Shown: positions 37,023 to 46,644 of the stretch, piece after piece | Position numbering within the stretch: position 1 is the first letter of the stretch | Layout of the letters: each line of letters opens with the position of its first letter | Source: Zophobihabitans entericus | GTDB lineage: Bacteria > Pseudomonadota > Gammaproteobacteria > Enterobacterales > Orbaceae | NCBI RefSeq assembly: GCF_011745665.1 | Contig: NZ_CP050253.1 | Coordinates: forward strand, 2,021,418 to 2,085,417 | Direction: 5' to 3' | Length of the DNA stretch: 64,000 nt | The notes under the pieces: model-generated | The model's input: the letters and a program-made list of their open reading frames with translations, nothing else | Database searches by the model: none | Told to the model about the DNA's origin: nothing | Translations under genes and position numbers: made by a program

Positions 37023-37832
37023 ATGAAGCAGCATATTGGTTTTATTGGTTCTGGTAATATGGGAACGGCAATTATTAAAGGTCTTGTTTCTAGTAAAGTT
37101 GCTAAAGCCAGCCAAATTTCTGTTTTTGATATTCAACTTGATAAAGTGAAAGCATTAAGCAAAGAGATTGGAATTAATGCGGTTGAGTCTCAAGACAAGA
37201 TCATGGATGTGGCTGATATCATTTTCTTAGCAGTTAAACCTAATATTATGGGGAAAGTGCTTAGTGATATTAAAGCGAAACTAACAAAGAAATCAATTCT
37301 TGTATCAATCGCTGCTGGTGTAACGATTGATACAATTGAGAAAGTGATTGGCAAAGGCTACAAAATTGTACGTATCATGCCAAATACTCCGGCACTGGTG
37401 AATATGGGGATGTCATCTATCACGCCAAACGATAAAGTTACTGATAGTGAACTAAAAGTGATTTCAACTATTTTTGATAGCCTTGGTCGTTCTGAAGTGG
37501 TGCCAGAGTACTTAATTCACTCAGTCGTAGGTGTGAGTGGTTCTGCTCCGGCTTATGTATTTATGTTTATTGAAGCGATGGCAGATGCGGCTGTTCTGGC
37601 GGGTATGCCAAGAGCACAAGCTTATACTTTTGCGGCCCAAACAGTAATGGGTTCAGCCAAAATGGTAATGGAAACCGGTAAACATCCGGGCGAGCTAAAA
37701 GATATGGTCTGTTCACCAGGTGGTACAACTATTGAAGCAGTTAAAGTACTGGAAGAAAAAGGCTTCCGCGCAGCAGTCATTGACGCTATGATCAGCTGTA
37801 TGGATAAGTCAGAAGCATTATCAAATAAATAA
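37023..37832 (+). CDS. proC: Pyrroline-5-carboxylate reductase
   Basis: The 269-residue protein has the N-terminal Rossmann motif GFIGSGNMGTAIIKGL and the C-terminal P5C reductase signature MVCSPGGTTIEAVKVLEEKGFRAAVIDA-type region, split here as MVCSPGGTTIEAV and FRAAVIDAM. It makes the last step of proline synthesis with NAD(P)H. It has a good ribosome-binding site (GAGGTTTAAAT). It is followed by a clear terminator. Confidence 0.93.
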   Translation: MKQHIGFIGSGNMGTAIIKGLVSSKVAKASQISVFDIQLDKVKALSKEIGINAVESQDKIMDVADIIFLAVKPNIMGKVLSDIKAKLTKKSILVSIAAGVTIDTIEKVIGKGYKIVRIMPNTPALVNMGMSSITPNDKVTDSELKVISTIFDSLGRSEVVPEYLIHSVVGVSGSAPAYVFMFIEAMADAAVLAGMPRAQAYTFAAQTVMGSAKMVMETGKHPGELKDMVCSPGGTTIEAVKVLEEKGFRAAVIDAMISCMDKSEALSNK

Positions 37833-37853
37833 GTATTGCGACTTTTAAATACG

Positions 37854-37886
37854 AATAAACCCGATATATTATCGGGTTTATTTTTT
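37854..37886 (+). terminator. Intrinsic terminator after proC
   Basis: AATAAACCCGAT and ATCGGGTTTATT form a 12-bp stem followed by TTTT. Confidence 0.92.
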
Positions 37887-37963
37887 GGTAAAATATTAAT
37901 TCATTATTCTAAATCAGTTTCTTTAAATAATATCTTTTAGCAGGAAACTGATTTTTCAGTAAA

Positions 37964-38860
37964 TTATAAATTAAATAATTTATCTACTGCTTTAATTTGC
38001 TCTGCATTGAGCTTACCACCAAAGTTACGGGAGTTTGGCTCCATATAACCGAATTTTCTCGAAACAGTTGTTTTGATGGTGGTAACAAAATCATCACCAA
38101 TAGTATAAATACTTGATAAGCGTCCAATCTCTTTATGTAACTCTGCAACATCAGAAAGATTATTGGCTTTATAAGATTTAAATATTTGAGCAAATAGTTC
38201 CGGGACGACGTTGTTAAGACCGGATAATACACCACCGCCGCCATTCATCAGGTTAGGGACAAAGTATTCGTCAAATCCACCCCAGACACAGAAATCATCA
38301 CGTAGCGGTTTTGTTGCCCGGACAATCGCTCGGGTATGAGAAGAGCAGTCCACAGTATCTTTAATACCAATAAATTTTGGACAATGTTGAATGAGTTTTG
38401 TGGCAAGTGCTGCATCCACATCACAACCGGTACGGGCAGGGAAGTTGTAGATAAACCAGTTACCCTGAAAACGAGAATCCAGATGCATATAATATTCAAA
38501 CAGTTGGTTGGCAGTTTGTGCATAGTAATAAGGTGGTAATGCCATGACTGAATCATAACCTGTTTCAAACGCGGCATCAGCCAGTCTGACCATATCATCA
38601 ATAACGGTAGTTGAAACATGAGCAATAACAGGCAGGTCAGTCATCTTATGAGCCTCTTTAATCAGAGATAGACGCTCTTCCATACTGAGATTTACGAACT
38701 CACCGATGGTTCCCATGAGAAGAATACCGGTAATACCTGAATCGGTCAGTCTGGCAAAATGTTTTTCTAAACCGTGGAAATCAATTTTATTGTCGGGCGT
38801 AAAAGGAATAATAGAAGGACAAACTGCACCAGTATAATCAATTTTTGCTTTTGTACTCAT
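37964..38860 (-). CDS. Dihydrodipicolinate synthase/N-acetylneuraminate lyase family aldolase
   Basis: The 298-residue class I aldolase has Schiff-base Lys167 in IGIKDT, catalytic Tyr138 in YNFPARTG and the carboxylate-binding loop GTIGEFVNLS (residues 50-59) instead of the usual GTTGE. It is not the biosynthetic DapA by motif detail; relatives include YagE/YjhH-type 2-keto-3-deoxy-acid aldolases and N-acetylneuraminate lyases. A catabolic role is likely given the IclR gene upstream on the same strand. The true substrate is unknown. Confidence 0.8.
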   Translation of the reverse strand: MSTKAKIDYTGAVCPSIIPFTPDNKIDFHGLEKHFARLTDSGITGILLMGTIGEFVNLSMEERLSLIKEAHKMTDLPVIAHVSTTVIDDMVRLADAAFETGYDSVMALPPYYYAQTANQLFEYYMHLDSRFQGNWFIYNFPARTGCDVDAALATKLIQHCPKFIGIKDTVDCSSHTRAIVRATKPLRDDFCVWGGFDEYFVPNLMNGGGGVLSGLNNVVPELFAQIFKSYKANNLSDVAELHKEIGRLSSIYTIGDDFVTTIKTTVSRKFGYMEPNSRNFGGKLNAEQIKAVDKLFNL

Positions 38861-39203
38861 GATATTACCTCATTAAATAGTATTTAGATTAAATATAATT
38901 TAACACCTGTATATGGAGATAATTATCAGTATACTGAATTTTACAAATTATTCATGTTATTATTGATGATTTTGTGAACTAAATAACATATCTACTATGT
39001 AGAATAATTGTTAAATATTTATCTCTCTAAATTTTAAATAGTTATTTATAAAAAAGCTTACAATTCAAAGGATAAATTTGCCGGAAATATCATTATCGTG
39101 GATGTACTTTGGCAATAGGTCATTGGCAGAACATAGCAATACATTTAAACGATTTGTAGTATCATTTGTAGGAGTGAATTCAGGCTGCTGTTTGATGCTT
39201 ATG
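38861..39203. other. Gene-free region between the IclR gene and the lyase gene
   Basis: About 340 nt of AT-rich sequence upstream of the lyase gene. It contains one operator-like palindrome (listed separately) and no terminator I can defend. A long minus-strand frame reaching into it from the IclR gene is an out-of-frame shadow. Confidence 0.5.
38909..38934. promoter_or_regulatory. Operator-like palindrome upstream of the DapA-family gene
   Basis: GTATA and TATAC (38909-38913 and 38930-38934) flank the perfect palindrome GATAATTATC (38918-38927). The two are offset by one base, so the symmetry is imperfect. It lies about 50 nt before the lyase start and could bind the IclR protein encoded upstream. 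Confidence 0.4.
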
Positions 39204-39956
39204 TTAACGAATTTTTTCTGCCAGCATATTAGCAGCACAGATAACATGCTCAGAAAATTGGGCAATTTTTTCAGCCGGCATCTGAAAGACAACACCTGAA
39301 GTACTAATAGCTGCAACCACATTACCACGCTGATCAAAGACCGGAGCTGCAATACAGGTGACGCCGTCGTAGTCTTCACCATTATCAAATGCCCAGCCTT
39401 TTTGCCTGACAGTGGCAAGTTCTTGTTTAAAAGCTGTACGAGTGGAAATAGACTTGGTAGTTTTAACTGCAAGCTTTTCTTCCGGGAGTAGCTGGTCGAT
39501 CTTCTCTTCCGGTAGCCAGGCCAGTAACACTTTACCCAGACTTGAAGTATGTAAGGATAATCGCTTACCTAACCAGCTTTTAATCATAATCGCATTCGGG
39601 CTTTCGACTTTAGCCAGATAAATGGCTGATTGTCCGTCTAAGATACCTAAGTGACAAGCCAGCTGAGTTTGATCACGCAGATAAGTGAGCGGTTCTATGG
39701 CCAGCTCTTTAATATTAAATTGTTCAATCGCTTTATTACCTAGCTCATAGAACATCAGTCCTAAAAAATATTTACCTTCACTTTGTCGGAGTAAACCATG
39801 TGCAACCAGACTGGCAAGCAGAGTAGAAGTCGAGCTTTGTGGTAAGGATAGTCCCTGATAGATCTGACTATAAGTAGACGCACCATTTTGCAGTAAAAAC
39901 TGAAAAATACGGACACTTTTATCCAGAGCAGGGGTTTGGGTTGCTATTTCACTCAT
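39204..39956 (-). CDS. IclR-family transcriptional regulator
   Basis: The 250-residue protein has an N-terminal winged helix (VRIFQFLLQNGASTYSQIYQ, then PQSSTSTLLASLVAHGLL) and a C-terminal IclR effector domain with SSLGKVLLAWLPEE and DNGEDYDGVTCIAAPVFD. It is probably the regulator of the DapA-family lyase downstream on the same strand. It is divergent from rplM. Effector unknown. Confidence 0.87.
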   Translation of the reverse strand: MSEIATQTPALDKSVRIFQFLLQNGASTYSQIYQGLSLPQSSTSTLLASLVAHGLLRQSEGKYFLGLMFYELGNKAIEQFNIKELAIEPLTYLRDQTQLACHLGILDGQSAIYLAKVESPNAIMIKSWLGKRLSLHTSSLGKVLLAWLPEEKIDQLLPEEKLAVKTTKSISTRTAFKQELATVRQKGWAFDNGEDYDGVTCIAAPVFDQRGNVVAAISTSGVVFQMPAEKIAQFSEHVICAANMLAEKIR

Positions 39957-40121
39957 ATTCAGTAGGAAAGTCAGTTAGTTAATAAGGGCTAGTATAATGG
40001 ATTTTTGGATTTTCTAAATAGTCAGCCTGACAGATTGCGAATAAGATCAAAGAAAGTTAAATATGGATAAATTTATAGCAGATTTTATTGATACGCCTCT
40101 GGTGCTTTAGTGTTTTTACTG

Positions 40122-40173
40122 TATAATACTGCGCACCCACGTTACTAAACAATGCTTTTCCCGGTATTGTTTA
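40122..40173 (+). promoter_or_regulatory. rplM-rpsI promoter -10 and leader hairpin
   Basis: TATAAT at 40122-40127 followed by GCGCACCC is a strong -10 and discriminator context; a -35 is not clear. The transcript would carry a leader of about 155 nt with a hairpin TAAACAAT/ATTGTTTA (40146-40153 and 40166-40173). In E. coli L13 represses its own operon through the mRNA leader; this hairpin as the target is inference. Confidence 0.5.
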
Positions 40174-40290
40174 ATTTAGAATGATAGCTCGAAGGGGTTG
40201 CTGTTCTATGTTAAAAAGTGTAAATAAATAAAAGACTTATGTTTTTAATTTATTAACGTGAGATTAATATTTAATTGGGTAATTAACATA

Positions 40291-40719
40291 ATGAAAACTT
40301 TTTCAGCTAAGCCAGAAACAGTTAAACGCGACTGGTATGTTGTTGACGCAACTGGTAAAACACTAGGTCGTTTAGCAACTGAACTTGCTCGTCGTTTACG
40401 CGGTAAGCACAAAGCAGAATATACACCACATGTTGATACAGGTGACTATTTAATCGTTATCAATGCGGACAAAGTTGCTGTAACAGGCAGAAAACGTACT
40501 GATAAGATCTATTATAGCTACACTGGTTACATTGGTGGTCTTAAAGAAGCAACATTCAATGAGATGATCGAACGTCATCCAGAACGTGTTATTGAAATTG
40601 CTGTAAAAGGCATGTTACCAAAAGGTCCTCTTGGTCGCGCAATGTACCGTAAACTTAAAGTTTATGCAGGTAGTGAGCACAATCATGCGGCACAACAACC
40701 GCAAGTATTAGACATTTAA
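40291..40719 (+). CDS. rplM: 50S ribosomal protein L13
   Basis: The 142-residue protein has the exact length of E. coli L13 and its signatures [25 protein letters not shown] and the family motif [21 protein letters not shown]. The start at 40291 gives [15 protein letters not shown]; an in-frame ATG-like extension to 40258 is rejected because it does not match L13. It is the first gene of the rplM-rpsI operon. Confidence 0.97.
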   Translation: MKTFSAKPETVKRDWYVVDATGKTLGRLATELARRLRGKHKAEYTPHVDTGDYLIVINADKVAVTGRKRTDKIYYSYTGYIGGLKEATFNEMIERHPERVIEIAVKGMLPKGPLGRAMYRKLKVYAGSEHNHAAQQPQVLDI

Positions 40720-40730
40720 GGGGATTAAAG

Positions 40731-41123
40731 ATGGCTGACAATCAATATTACGGCACTGGTCGCCGCAAAAGTTCATCTGCACGTGTGTTTATCAAACCTG
40801 GCAGTGGAAATATCGTTATTAACCAACGCAGCTTAGAGCAATATTTTGGTCGCGATACTGCACGTATGGTGGTTATGCAACCACTAGAATTAGTTGAAAT
40901 GACTAATAAACTTGATCTATACATCACTGTAGCTGGTGGTGGTATCTCTGGTCAGGCTGGTGCTATCCGTCACGGTATTACTCGTGCGCTAATGGAATAT
41001 GATGAAACATTACGCCCGGCATTACGTCAGGCAGGTTTTGTAACACGTGATGCTCGTAAAGTTGAACGTAAGAAAGTGGGTCTACGCAAAGCGCGTCGTC
41101 GTCCACAATTCTCAAAACGTTAA
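40731..41123 (+). CDS. rpsI: 30S ribosomal protein S9
   Basis: The 130-residue protein has [15 protein letters not shown] at the start, [15 protein letters not shown] in the centre and the basic tail RRRPQFSKR that reaches the ribosomal P site. It is the usual length. It begins 11 nt after rplM behind an AAGGGG-type site and is followed by a strong terminator. Confidence 0.97.
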   Translation: MADNQYYGTGRRKSSSARVFIKPGSGNIVINQRSLEQYFGRDTARMVVMQPLELVEMTNKLDLYITVAGGGISGQAGAIRHGITRALMEYDETLRPALRQAGFVTRDARKVERKKVGLRKARRRPQFSKR

Positions 41124-41146
41124 TTTTTGTTTTATCGTTTTATATC

Positions 41147-41171
41147 AAAACCCGGCTATGCCGGGTTTTTT
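41147..41171 (+). terminator. Intrinsic terminator after rpsI
   Basis: AAAACCCGGC and GCCGGGTTTT with a 3-nt loop are followed by a T-run. Confidence 0.93.
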
Positions 41172-41393
41172 ATTGTTTATTTTTCAGCGTGCATAGTAAA
41201 ACTGTTGAATAAATTATTCTATTTTGTTCTGTCAATTTAGTAAAAAATCGTGATGATTTTATTTTATAATTTTCAAATTACTTTAATAAATTCAAATAAT
41301 AATAAGATATTTTAGCACTTTGTGTAACAATTTGATAAAATAGACAGATTCACTAATCTCTCTACATTGAATTCTACTTTTTTGGAGTTTTGC

Positions 41394-42026
41394 ATGGTTG
41401 TCGCTGTTAATAAACGCTCTGTAATGACACTTTTTTCTGATACAACAAATATTTATGGTCATCAGATCCGTTTGGTTTTAGCTGAGAAGGGCGTAACTGC
41501 TGAAGTTGAAGTTGTTGAATCTTCCAACTTACCGCAGGAATTACTCGATCTTAATCCGTATGGAACAATTCCGACATTAATTGATCGTGATTTGACCCTT
41601 TATGAACCACATATTGCACTTGAATATCTTGATGAGCGTTTCCCTCATCCACCGCTTATGCCGGTATACCCGATTGCACGTGCAAATTCACGTTTAATTA
41701 TGTACCGTATTCGTCGTGAATGGTACAGCGCATATGAAACGATTATCGATAATCCGGAATCAAAGAATGCTGCGGCTGCGCGTAAGGTATTACTGGAAGA
41801 TTTAACAGCTATTTCTGCTATCTTCAAAGAAAAAGATTACTTTATGAGTGATGATTTTGGTTTAAATGATTGCTATATGGCTCCGCTATTATGGCGTCTG
41901 CCATTACTTGGTATTGAGTTCCCGAAAGTTGCGGAGAAGAACTTAACACCATATATGAATCGTTTATTTGAACGCGCTGCATTTATTGAATCATTAACCG
42001 AAGATGAGAAGAAAATAAGAGCTTAA
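41394..42026 (+). CDS. sspA: Stringent starvation protein A
   Basis: The 210-residue protein has a glutathione-S-transferase fold with the SspA-specific segments NKRSVMTLFS, EYLDERFPHPPLMPVYP and APLLWRLPLLGIEFP. It binds RNA polymerase and affects late and stress gene expression; it has no GST activity. ATG 41394 follows TTGGAG with 7-nt spacing and matches the E. coli N-terminus. It precedes sspB by 1 nt. Confidence 0.95.
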   Translation: MVVAVNKRSVMTLFSDTTNIYGHQIRLVLAEKGVTAEVEVVESSNLPQELLDLNPYGTIPTLIDRDLTLYEPHIALEYLDERFPHPPLMPVYPIARANSRLIMYRIRREWYSAYETIIDNPESKNAAAARKVLLEDLTAISAIFKEKDYFMSDDFGLNDCYMAPLLWRLPLLGIEFPKVAEKNLTPYMNRLFERAAFIESLTEDEKKIRA

Positions 42027-42027
42027 A

Positions 42028-42447
42028 ATGGAACTTTCTGAAATGTCACCGCGCCGTCCTTATTTGTTCAGGGCGTTTTATGACTGGATTTTAGATAATG
42101 AATTAACACCGTATGTGGTAGTAGACGCTACACGTTATGGTGTCGATGTTCCTTTTGAATTTGTTAAAGATGGGCAAATCGTATTAAATATTGCACCGCA
42201 ATCTGTCGGGCAATTTAATTTAAATAATGATGGTCTGGCTTTTAACGCTCGTTTTGGTGGTGTCCCTCATCAGATTACGGTTCCGATGTCAGCAATTGAA
42301 GCGATCTACGCCCGTGAAAACGGAGCAGGTATCGCTTTTGAGCCGGAACCGTTCTATGATAAAGAACGTGATAAACAACTCGCACAGGAAGATGCGACGA
42401 ACAAACCTGATACGAAAGGTCGTCCGACGTTTCGTGTTGTCAAGTAG
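42028..42447 (+). CDS. sspB: ClpXP protease specificity-enhancing factor SspB
   Basis: The 139-residue protein has the SspB core (SPRRPYLFRAFYDWILDNEL, then VVDATRYGVDVP) that binds ssrA tags. A flexible acidic linker leads to the C-terminal ClpX-docking peptide RPTFRVVK. It delivers tagged proteins to ClpXP. It is translated directly after sspA. Length is a little shorter than E. coli SspB (165), mostly in the linker. Confidence 0.94.
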   Translation: MELSEMSPRRPYLFRAFYDWILDNELTPYVVVDATRYGVDVPFEFVKDGQIVLNIAPQSVGQFNLNNDGLAFNARFGGVPHQITVPMSAIEAIYARENGAGIAFEPEPFYDKERDKQLAQEDATNKPDTKGRPTFRVVK

Positions 42448-42492
42448 TCACTCAGGATGAGCGGCTTCGTAAGTGTAAAAGGAATTTAGGTC

Positions 42493-42861
42493 ATGATGGT
42501 CTTAATGGTCGCAATTGGCGGTGCAATCGGTTCAGTCCTGCGTTATTGGACGACAATTCTTTCAGTACAATGTCTTGGCACTTCTTTCCCTTTCGGCACG
42601 CTCATTGTTAACGTATTAGGTTCGTTTATCCTTGGACTCATGCTTTCCGCTGTTGAGTTTAATATTCTGCTTTCTCCCTACTGGAAACCACTGATTACAG
42701 TTGGTTTACTGGGTGGTTTCACGACATTCTCTACATTTTCATTTGATACTTTGGCTTTGTTTATGCAGGGTGAATATATCAAAGGTGGACTGAATATTGC
42801 ATTAAACTTAGTGTTAGGTTTGATGGCAGTGTCGCTAGGTTACTATCTGTTAAAACAGTAA
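42493..42861 (+). CDS. crcB: Fluoride channel FluC (CrcB)
   Basis: The 122-residue membrane protein has four helices and the family signatures GGAIGSVLRY, GTLIVNVLGSF and GGFTTFSTFSFD, the last forming the fluoride pore and sodium site. It works as a dual-topology dimer that exports fluoride. No fluoride riboswitch is recognisable in the 45 nt before the gene. Position behind sspB is not a known functional link. Confidence 0.93.
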   Translation: MMVLMVAIGGAIGSVLRYWTTILSVQCLGTSFPFGTLIVNVLGSFILGLMLSAVEFNILLSPYWKPLITVGLLGGFTTFSTFSFDTLALFMQGEYIKGGLNIALNLVLGLMAVSLGYYLLKQ

Positions 42862-42884
42862 CCCAGCTTACTTATTTGGTTGTT

Positions 42885-44837
42885 TTATTTGGCTTGGTTC
42901 AAGGCAGAGGCCGGTTTTGCAATCACAGCCTGATATTCTGGTTTTACTTCACTAATTTGCACCGTCAGACGATCAGCAATACGATAAGTTGTCTGATCTT
43001 TAATTTTTAGCAAACCTTCATCAGGGGAAATAGTCACATCTTCTTTAACCGGATGGATAAGTGAAGCTGGCATAAATGCCATCGCGCCAATTTCAGTTAG
43101 TTTTACTTTAATACCACCTTTATTGATATCGACAATTTCAGCTGCAAATGGTTCATCAATTTTATTTAGCAGATACTGTGCGTAGAGATAATTAGAGAGA
43201 TCACGTTCAGCACCACGCATCTGTTTACGCCTTTCGACCATTTTTTCTAAAATGGACTCTTCTGGCTTAACAAATTGTTGTTGACGGATCATAGCTTTAA
43301 TCAGGTGATGATTGAGCATATCGCTATATTTACGAATCGGTGATGTCCAGGTGGTATAAAGCTTAAAGCCTAAACCAAAATGTGGTCTTGGCTGGAAGGT
43401 GAAATCAGCCGGGGCCAGGTAACGACGTAATCGGGCATCTAAAAAAGAATTATTTTGCGTTAATCTCTTCAGTTGTATATAGCCATCAAATGAGGCCAGG
43501 GCTTCTTTATCAAATTGAGTGATTTGGTTATCAACCAGTATTTTGTGAACCGTTTCCAGATATTTCGGATCAAAACCGATATGAGCACTAAATACACCAA
43601 ATCCCAATGTGTTTTCTAGTTGTGTCGCTAGTGCCTTATTGGCTGCAATCATCGCCTCTTCAACAATTTTATTTGCGGTGCGACGCTCTTCTTTGACAAT
43701 ACTTTGTACCTGATTTTGCTCATCCAGAATAAAGCGATAATCACTTTGGTCCTGAAACAAAATAGCATTATGATTACGCCACTGAATACGGGCATTAGCC
43801 ATTTGTACTAAAAGGGGGAATTGTTGCTTAATTTGCTCGTTATCTGGTTGCCAGTCACCTTTGTTTTCCAAATAGTCAGAGACTAAATGGTAAGCAAGTT
43901 TGGCTTTTGACTCGATCCAGGCGAGTGTAAATGTAGCATCTTTTAGAATCTGCCCTTGAGGACTAATCATCACGTTACAGACAATTGCCGGGCGCTTAGC
44001 TTTTGCTTTTAAAGAACAAAGGTCGTTAGCGACATTTTGTGGTAACATCGACACATGATAATTAGGCAAATAAGTGGTGAAGATACGGTGTTTAGCAACG
44101 TTATCCAGAGGGCTATTTTCAGCGATATAAGCTGTTGGGTCAGCGATAGCGACAGATAATAGATAGTTACCATGCTCATCCAGACTAATTTTTAAGGCGT
44201 CATCCATATCATAGGTGTCAGCACTATCTATAGTGAAGAACGGCTCATTGGTTAAGTCCTGACGATTTTTCTCTTCACCGGCAAGGAGTTCTAATTGTAC
44301 ATCTTCAGGTGTTTCGGTCTCTAAATTATGACGAGTTAAGGTGATAAGCCACAATGCCAGTTTATTATTTTTATGAGTAATAAATTCAGTCACTTCAGCA
44401 GAGAAATGTTTACCATCTTTTTTCAGCGGGTGTTCCTTTAATTCAGCAATAACCCAGTCACCAGCCTCAAGACGTTGTTTTACTGATGGCATGACCTTGC
44501 CTCGAATCGTATTTCTGGTCATCAGATGATCAGCATGTAAAACGAGGTGATTATTTTCAAATGCCACACGAGCAATAAAACGAACTAACGGAGTTTCAAT
44601 TAATGATTCTGGTTCAAATTGTTCCTTTCCATCTTGCTGTTGCAAAATCCCTGAAACACGATCGCCGTGGACCAGCTTACGCATTTGTGTATTAGGAATA
44701 TAATAACTTTTTTTATTGTTATCTAATTCAAGAAAACCATAGCCTTTTTCATGAGCGCGTACGGTACCTTCGATACGAGGGGTTTCTTTGTGTAACTGTT
44801 GTTTAAGTTGAGCAAGTAGTGGATTATTTTGAAACAT
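42885..44837 (-). CDS. rnb: Exoribonuclease II
   Basis: The 650-residue protein is RNase II: two cold-shock domains at the N-terminus (MFQNNPLLAQLKQQLH start matches E. coli), the RNB catalytic domain with DSADTYDMDDAL holding the metal-binding aspartates, GLGFKLYTTWTSPIRKY, and a C-terminal S1 domain. It degrades single-stranded RNA 3' to 5'. The name rnb is preferred over rnr because the length and N-terminus match RNase II. It is convergent with crcB. Confidence 0.94.
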   Translation of the reverse strand: MFQNNPLLAQLKQQLHKETPRIEGTVRAHEKGYGFLELDNNKKSYYIPNTQMRKLVHGDRVSGILQQQDGKEQFEPESLIETPLVRFIARVAFENNHLVLHADHLMTRNTIRGKVMPSVKQRLEAGDWVIAELKEHPLKKDGKHFSAEVTEFITHKNNKLALWLITLTRHNLETETPEDVQLELLAGEEKNRQDLTNEPFFTIDSADTYDMDDALKISLDEHGNYLLSVAIADPTAYIAENSPLDNVAKHRIFTTYLPNYHVSMLPQNVANDLCSLKAKAKRPAIVCNVMISPQGQILKDATFTLAWIESKAKLAYHLVSDYLENKGDWQPDNEQIKQQFPLLVQMANARIQWRNHNAILFQDQSDYRFILDEQNQVQSIVKEERRTANKIVEEAMIAANKALATQLENTLGFGVFSAHIGFDPKYLETVHKILVDNQITQFDKEALASFDGYIQLKRLTQNNSFLDARLRRYLAPADFTFQPRPHFGLGFKLYTTWTSPIRKYSDMLNHHLIKAMIRQQQFVKPEESILEKMVERRKQMRGAERDLSNYLYAQYLLNKIDEPFAAEIVDINKGGIKVKLTEIGAMAFMPASLIHPVKEDVTISPDEGLLKIKDQTTYRIADRLTVQISEVKPEYQAVIAKPASALNQAK

Positions 44838-45142
44838 AAAAGCTAATTAATTCTTTCAGTTATTAGGTGAATTTCAATCTTAACACAAAGTATTTGTAGT
44901 AATAAATAGTTATCTCTTACCTGTATCAGTAACCACAATATTTAAAAGGATAAATTTTACCCGGCTAATGCGGTTATTGCCATATCTATACAGATAATCG
45001 CAACAGTTTAAATTTTCCTTAATTAATTTAGTGATGAGTATCAAACTTTTGATATTTAATGAAAAATAGCATTAGTAAATGAAAGGTCTTTATGATTAAA
45101 ATACACCATTGTTTTTTTTAGTCATTTTATGAGGTTTTAAAC
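44838..45142. other. Divergent promoter region between rnb and the SDR gene
   Basis: About 300 nt of AT-rich sequence. The right end has a good ribosome-binding site for the SDR gene (ATGAGGTTTTAAAC). I see no repeat, RNA gene or clear operator. Confidence 0.45.
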
Positions 45143-46000
45143 ATGAGTAATAGTTGGCTGGGCTTAGAGTCTGACGTATGTGTTATCACTGGTGCTGTTG
45201 GTGGCATGGGGTCTGAGATTTCCCGTGAATTTGCAAAGCAAAAAGCAAAATTAGTATTAGTCGATCTTGATGAAGCAAAATGCCAGCAATTCGCTGCTGA
45301 ATTATCTAAAGAATATGGGATTGAAGCAATTGGGCTTTCTTGTAATACGACAAATGAAGCAAGTGTTGATGCAGCAGTCCAAAAAGTGAAAGAGAAATTT
45401 GGTCGTTGTGATGTGTTGGTCAATACCGCAGCGATTTTGCGTTTCTGTCCACTTGAAGATCTGCCTCTGGATGAGTGGAACCAAACAATTAATGTTAATA
45501 TGACGGGTTATTTTCTAATGTCTCAACGCTTTGGTCGTTTAATGATCGAGCAAAAATCAGGTCGTATGGTACATATTTCAACTGTGGCGTCTCATACACC
45601 AGAAACATACAGTGGTGCATACAGTGCAACTAAAGCAGCAGTATCTATGATGTCTAAACAAATTGCTGCAGAATGGGGCCAATTTGGTATCCGTAGTAAT
45701 GCGATTTGTCCTTGCTTTGTAAAAACGCCTTTATCAAAAAAATTCTATGAAGATAAAGCGGTAGAAGAAGGTCGTACTCGTATGATCGCAAGTCGTCGTA
45801 TCGGTGAGACGATGGATATCGCTAATGCGGTGCTTTATCTTGCAAGTAAACGTTCTGATTACTCAAATGGTACAGAACTTGTGGTTGATGGTGGTTACGA
45901 AGTCATGCTTGGTGACTTAGTTCCACGCCCTGGTGGTCGTCGTCAGTTTGCTATCGAGCAACACGCAGCCGCGCAAGCAGCTAAAGCTGCAAAAAAATAG
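45143..46000 (+). CDS. Short-chain dehydrogenase/reductase (SDR), substrate unknown
   Basis: The 285-residue protein is a classical SDR: cofactor motif TGAVGGMG in place of TGxxxGxG, NTAAILRF for the NNAG position, catalytic Ser in VHISTVASH and Tyr/Lys in YSATKAA, and the C-terminal VVDGGYEVM. Asp in LVDLDEA after the second strand suggests NAD(H) preference. A tail rich in Ala and Lys ([12 protein letters not shown]) is unusual. It has its own terminator and is not obviously linked to purE downstream. Confidence 0.85.
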   Translation: MSNSWLGLESDVCVITGAVGGMGSEISREFAKQKAKLVLVDLDEAKCQQFAAELSKEYGIEAIGLSCNTTNEASVDAAVQKVKEKFGRCDVLVNTAAILRFCPLEDLPLDEWNQTINVNMTGYFLMSQRFGRLMIEQKSGRMVHISTVASHTPETYSGAYSATKAAVSMMSKQIAAEWGQFGIRSNAICPCFVKTPLSKKFYEDKAVEEGRTRMIASRRIGETMDIANAVLYLASKRSDYSNGTELVVDGGYEVMLGDLVPRPGGRRQFAIEQHAAAQAAKAAKK

Positions 46001-46021
46001 TTTTATGTGGTGTGTTTTTAC

Positions 46022-46046
46022 AGGGAGCCTTGGCTCCCTTTTTTAT
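46022..46046 (+). terminator. Intrinsic terminator after the SDR gene
   Basis: AGGGAGC and GCTCCCT are followed by TTTTTTATTTTT. Confidence 0.9.
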
Positions 46047-46121
46047 TTTTCATTTCCTCTTATATTCATTATTCACTATAATGGAAAACTAAATCTTCTC
46101 TATAACAATGGGTTGTTATTT

Positions 46122-46625
46122 ATGCATAACGCTGCACCTAAAGTTGCTATTGTGATGGGTTCTAAAAGTGATTGGTCAACCATGTTACATGCGGCTGATA
46201 TCTTAACTGCTTTACAGATTGCCTATCATGTGGAAATTGTCTCTGCTCATCGTACTCCGGATAAACTATTCCAGTTTGCTGAAAATGCCAAAAAAAGTGG
46301 TTATGATGTGATTATTGCCGGTGCCGGTGGGGCTGCTCATCTGCCTGGAATGCTGGCAGCTAAAACACTTGTACCGGTATTTGGTGTTCCTGTACAAAGC
46401 GCTGCTTTGAGTGGAGTAGATAGTTTGTATTCAATTGTTCAGATGCCAAAAGGTATTCCGGTTGGAACACTCGCTATTGGTAAATCAGGTGCTGCTAATG
46501 CGGCGTTACTGGCTGCTCAGGTTTTAGCTTTGCATGATAAAGTGATTTATCAGCGTTTACAGGACTGGCGTTTAAAACAAACGCAGGAAGTGTTAGATAA
46601 TCCTGATCCCACCGTTGAAGAGTAA
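46122..46625 (+). CDS. purE: N5-carboxyaminoimidazole ribonucleotide mutase PurE
   Basis: The 167-residue protein has the class I PurE motifs [20 protein letters not shown] and [15 protein letters not shown]. It moves the carboxyl group in N5-CAIR to give CAIR in purine synthesis. The start at 46122 gives a family-length protein; the frame stays open upstream into the SDR gene but that part is not homologous. It is followed by purK after 19 nt. Confidence 0.95.
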   Translation: MHNAAPKVAIVMGSKSDWSTMLHAADILTALQIAYHVEIVSAHRTPDKLFQFAENAKKSGYDVIIAGAGGAAHLPGMLAAKTLVPVFGVPVQSAALSGVDSLYSIVQMPKGIPVGTLAIGKSGAANAALLAAQVLALHDKVIYQRLQDWRLKQTQEVLDNPDPTVEE

Positions 46626-46644
46626 GAAATAAGGAATCCTGTTA

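Noticed and set aside
39065-39472. Minus-strand frame of 135 codons overlapping the IclR gene
   Set aside because: It reads the IclR coding sequence in another frame; composition is typical of a shadow frame and there is no start signal.
42448-42492. Fluoride riboswitch before crcB
   Set aside because: The gap is only 45 nt and lacks the conserved pseudoknot motifs, so no riboswitch is called.
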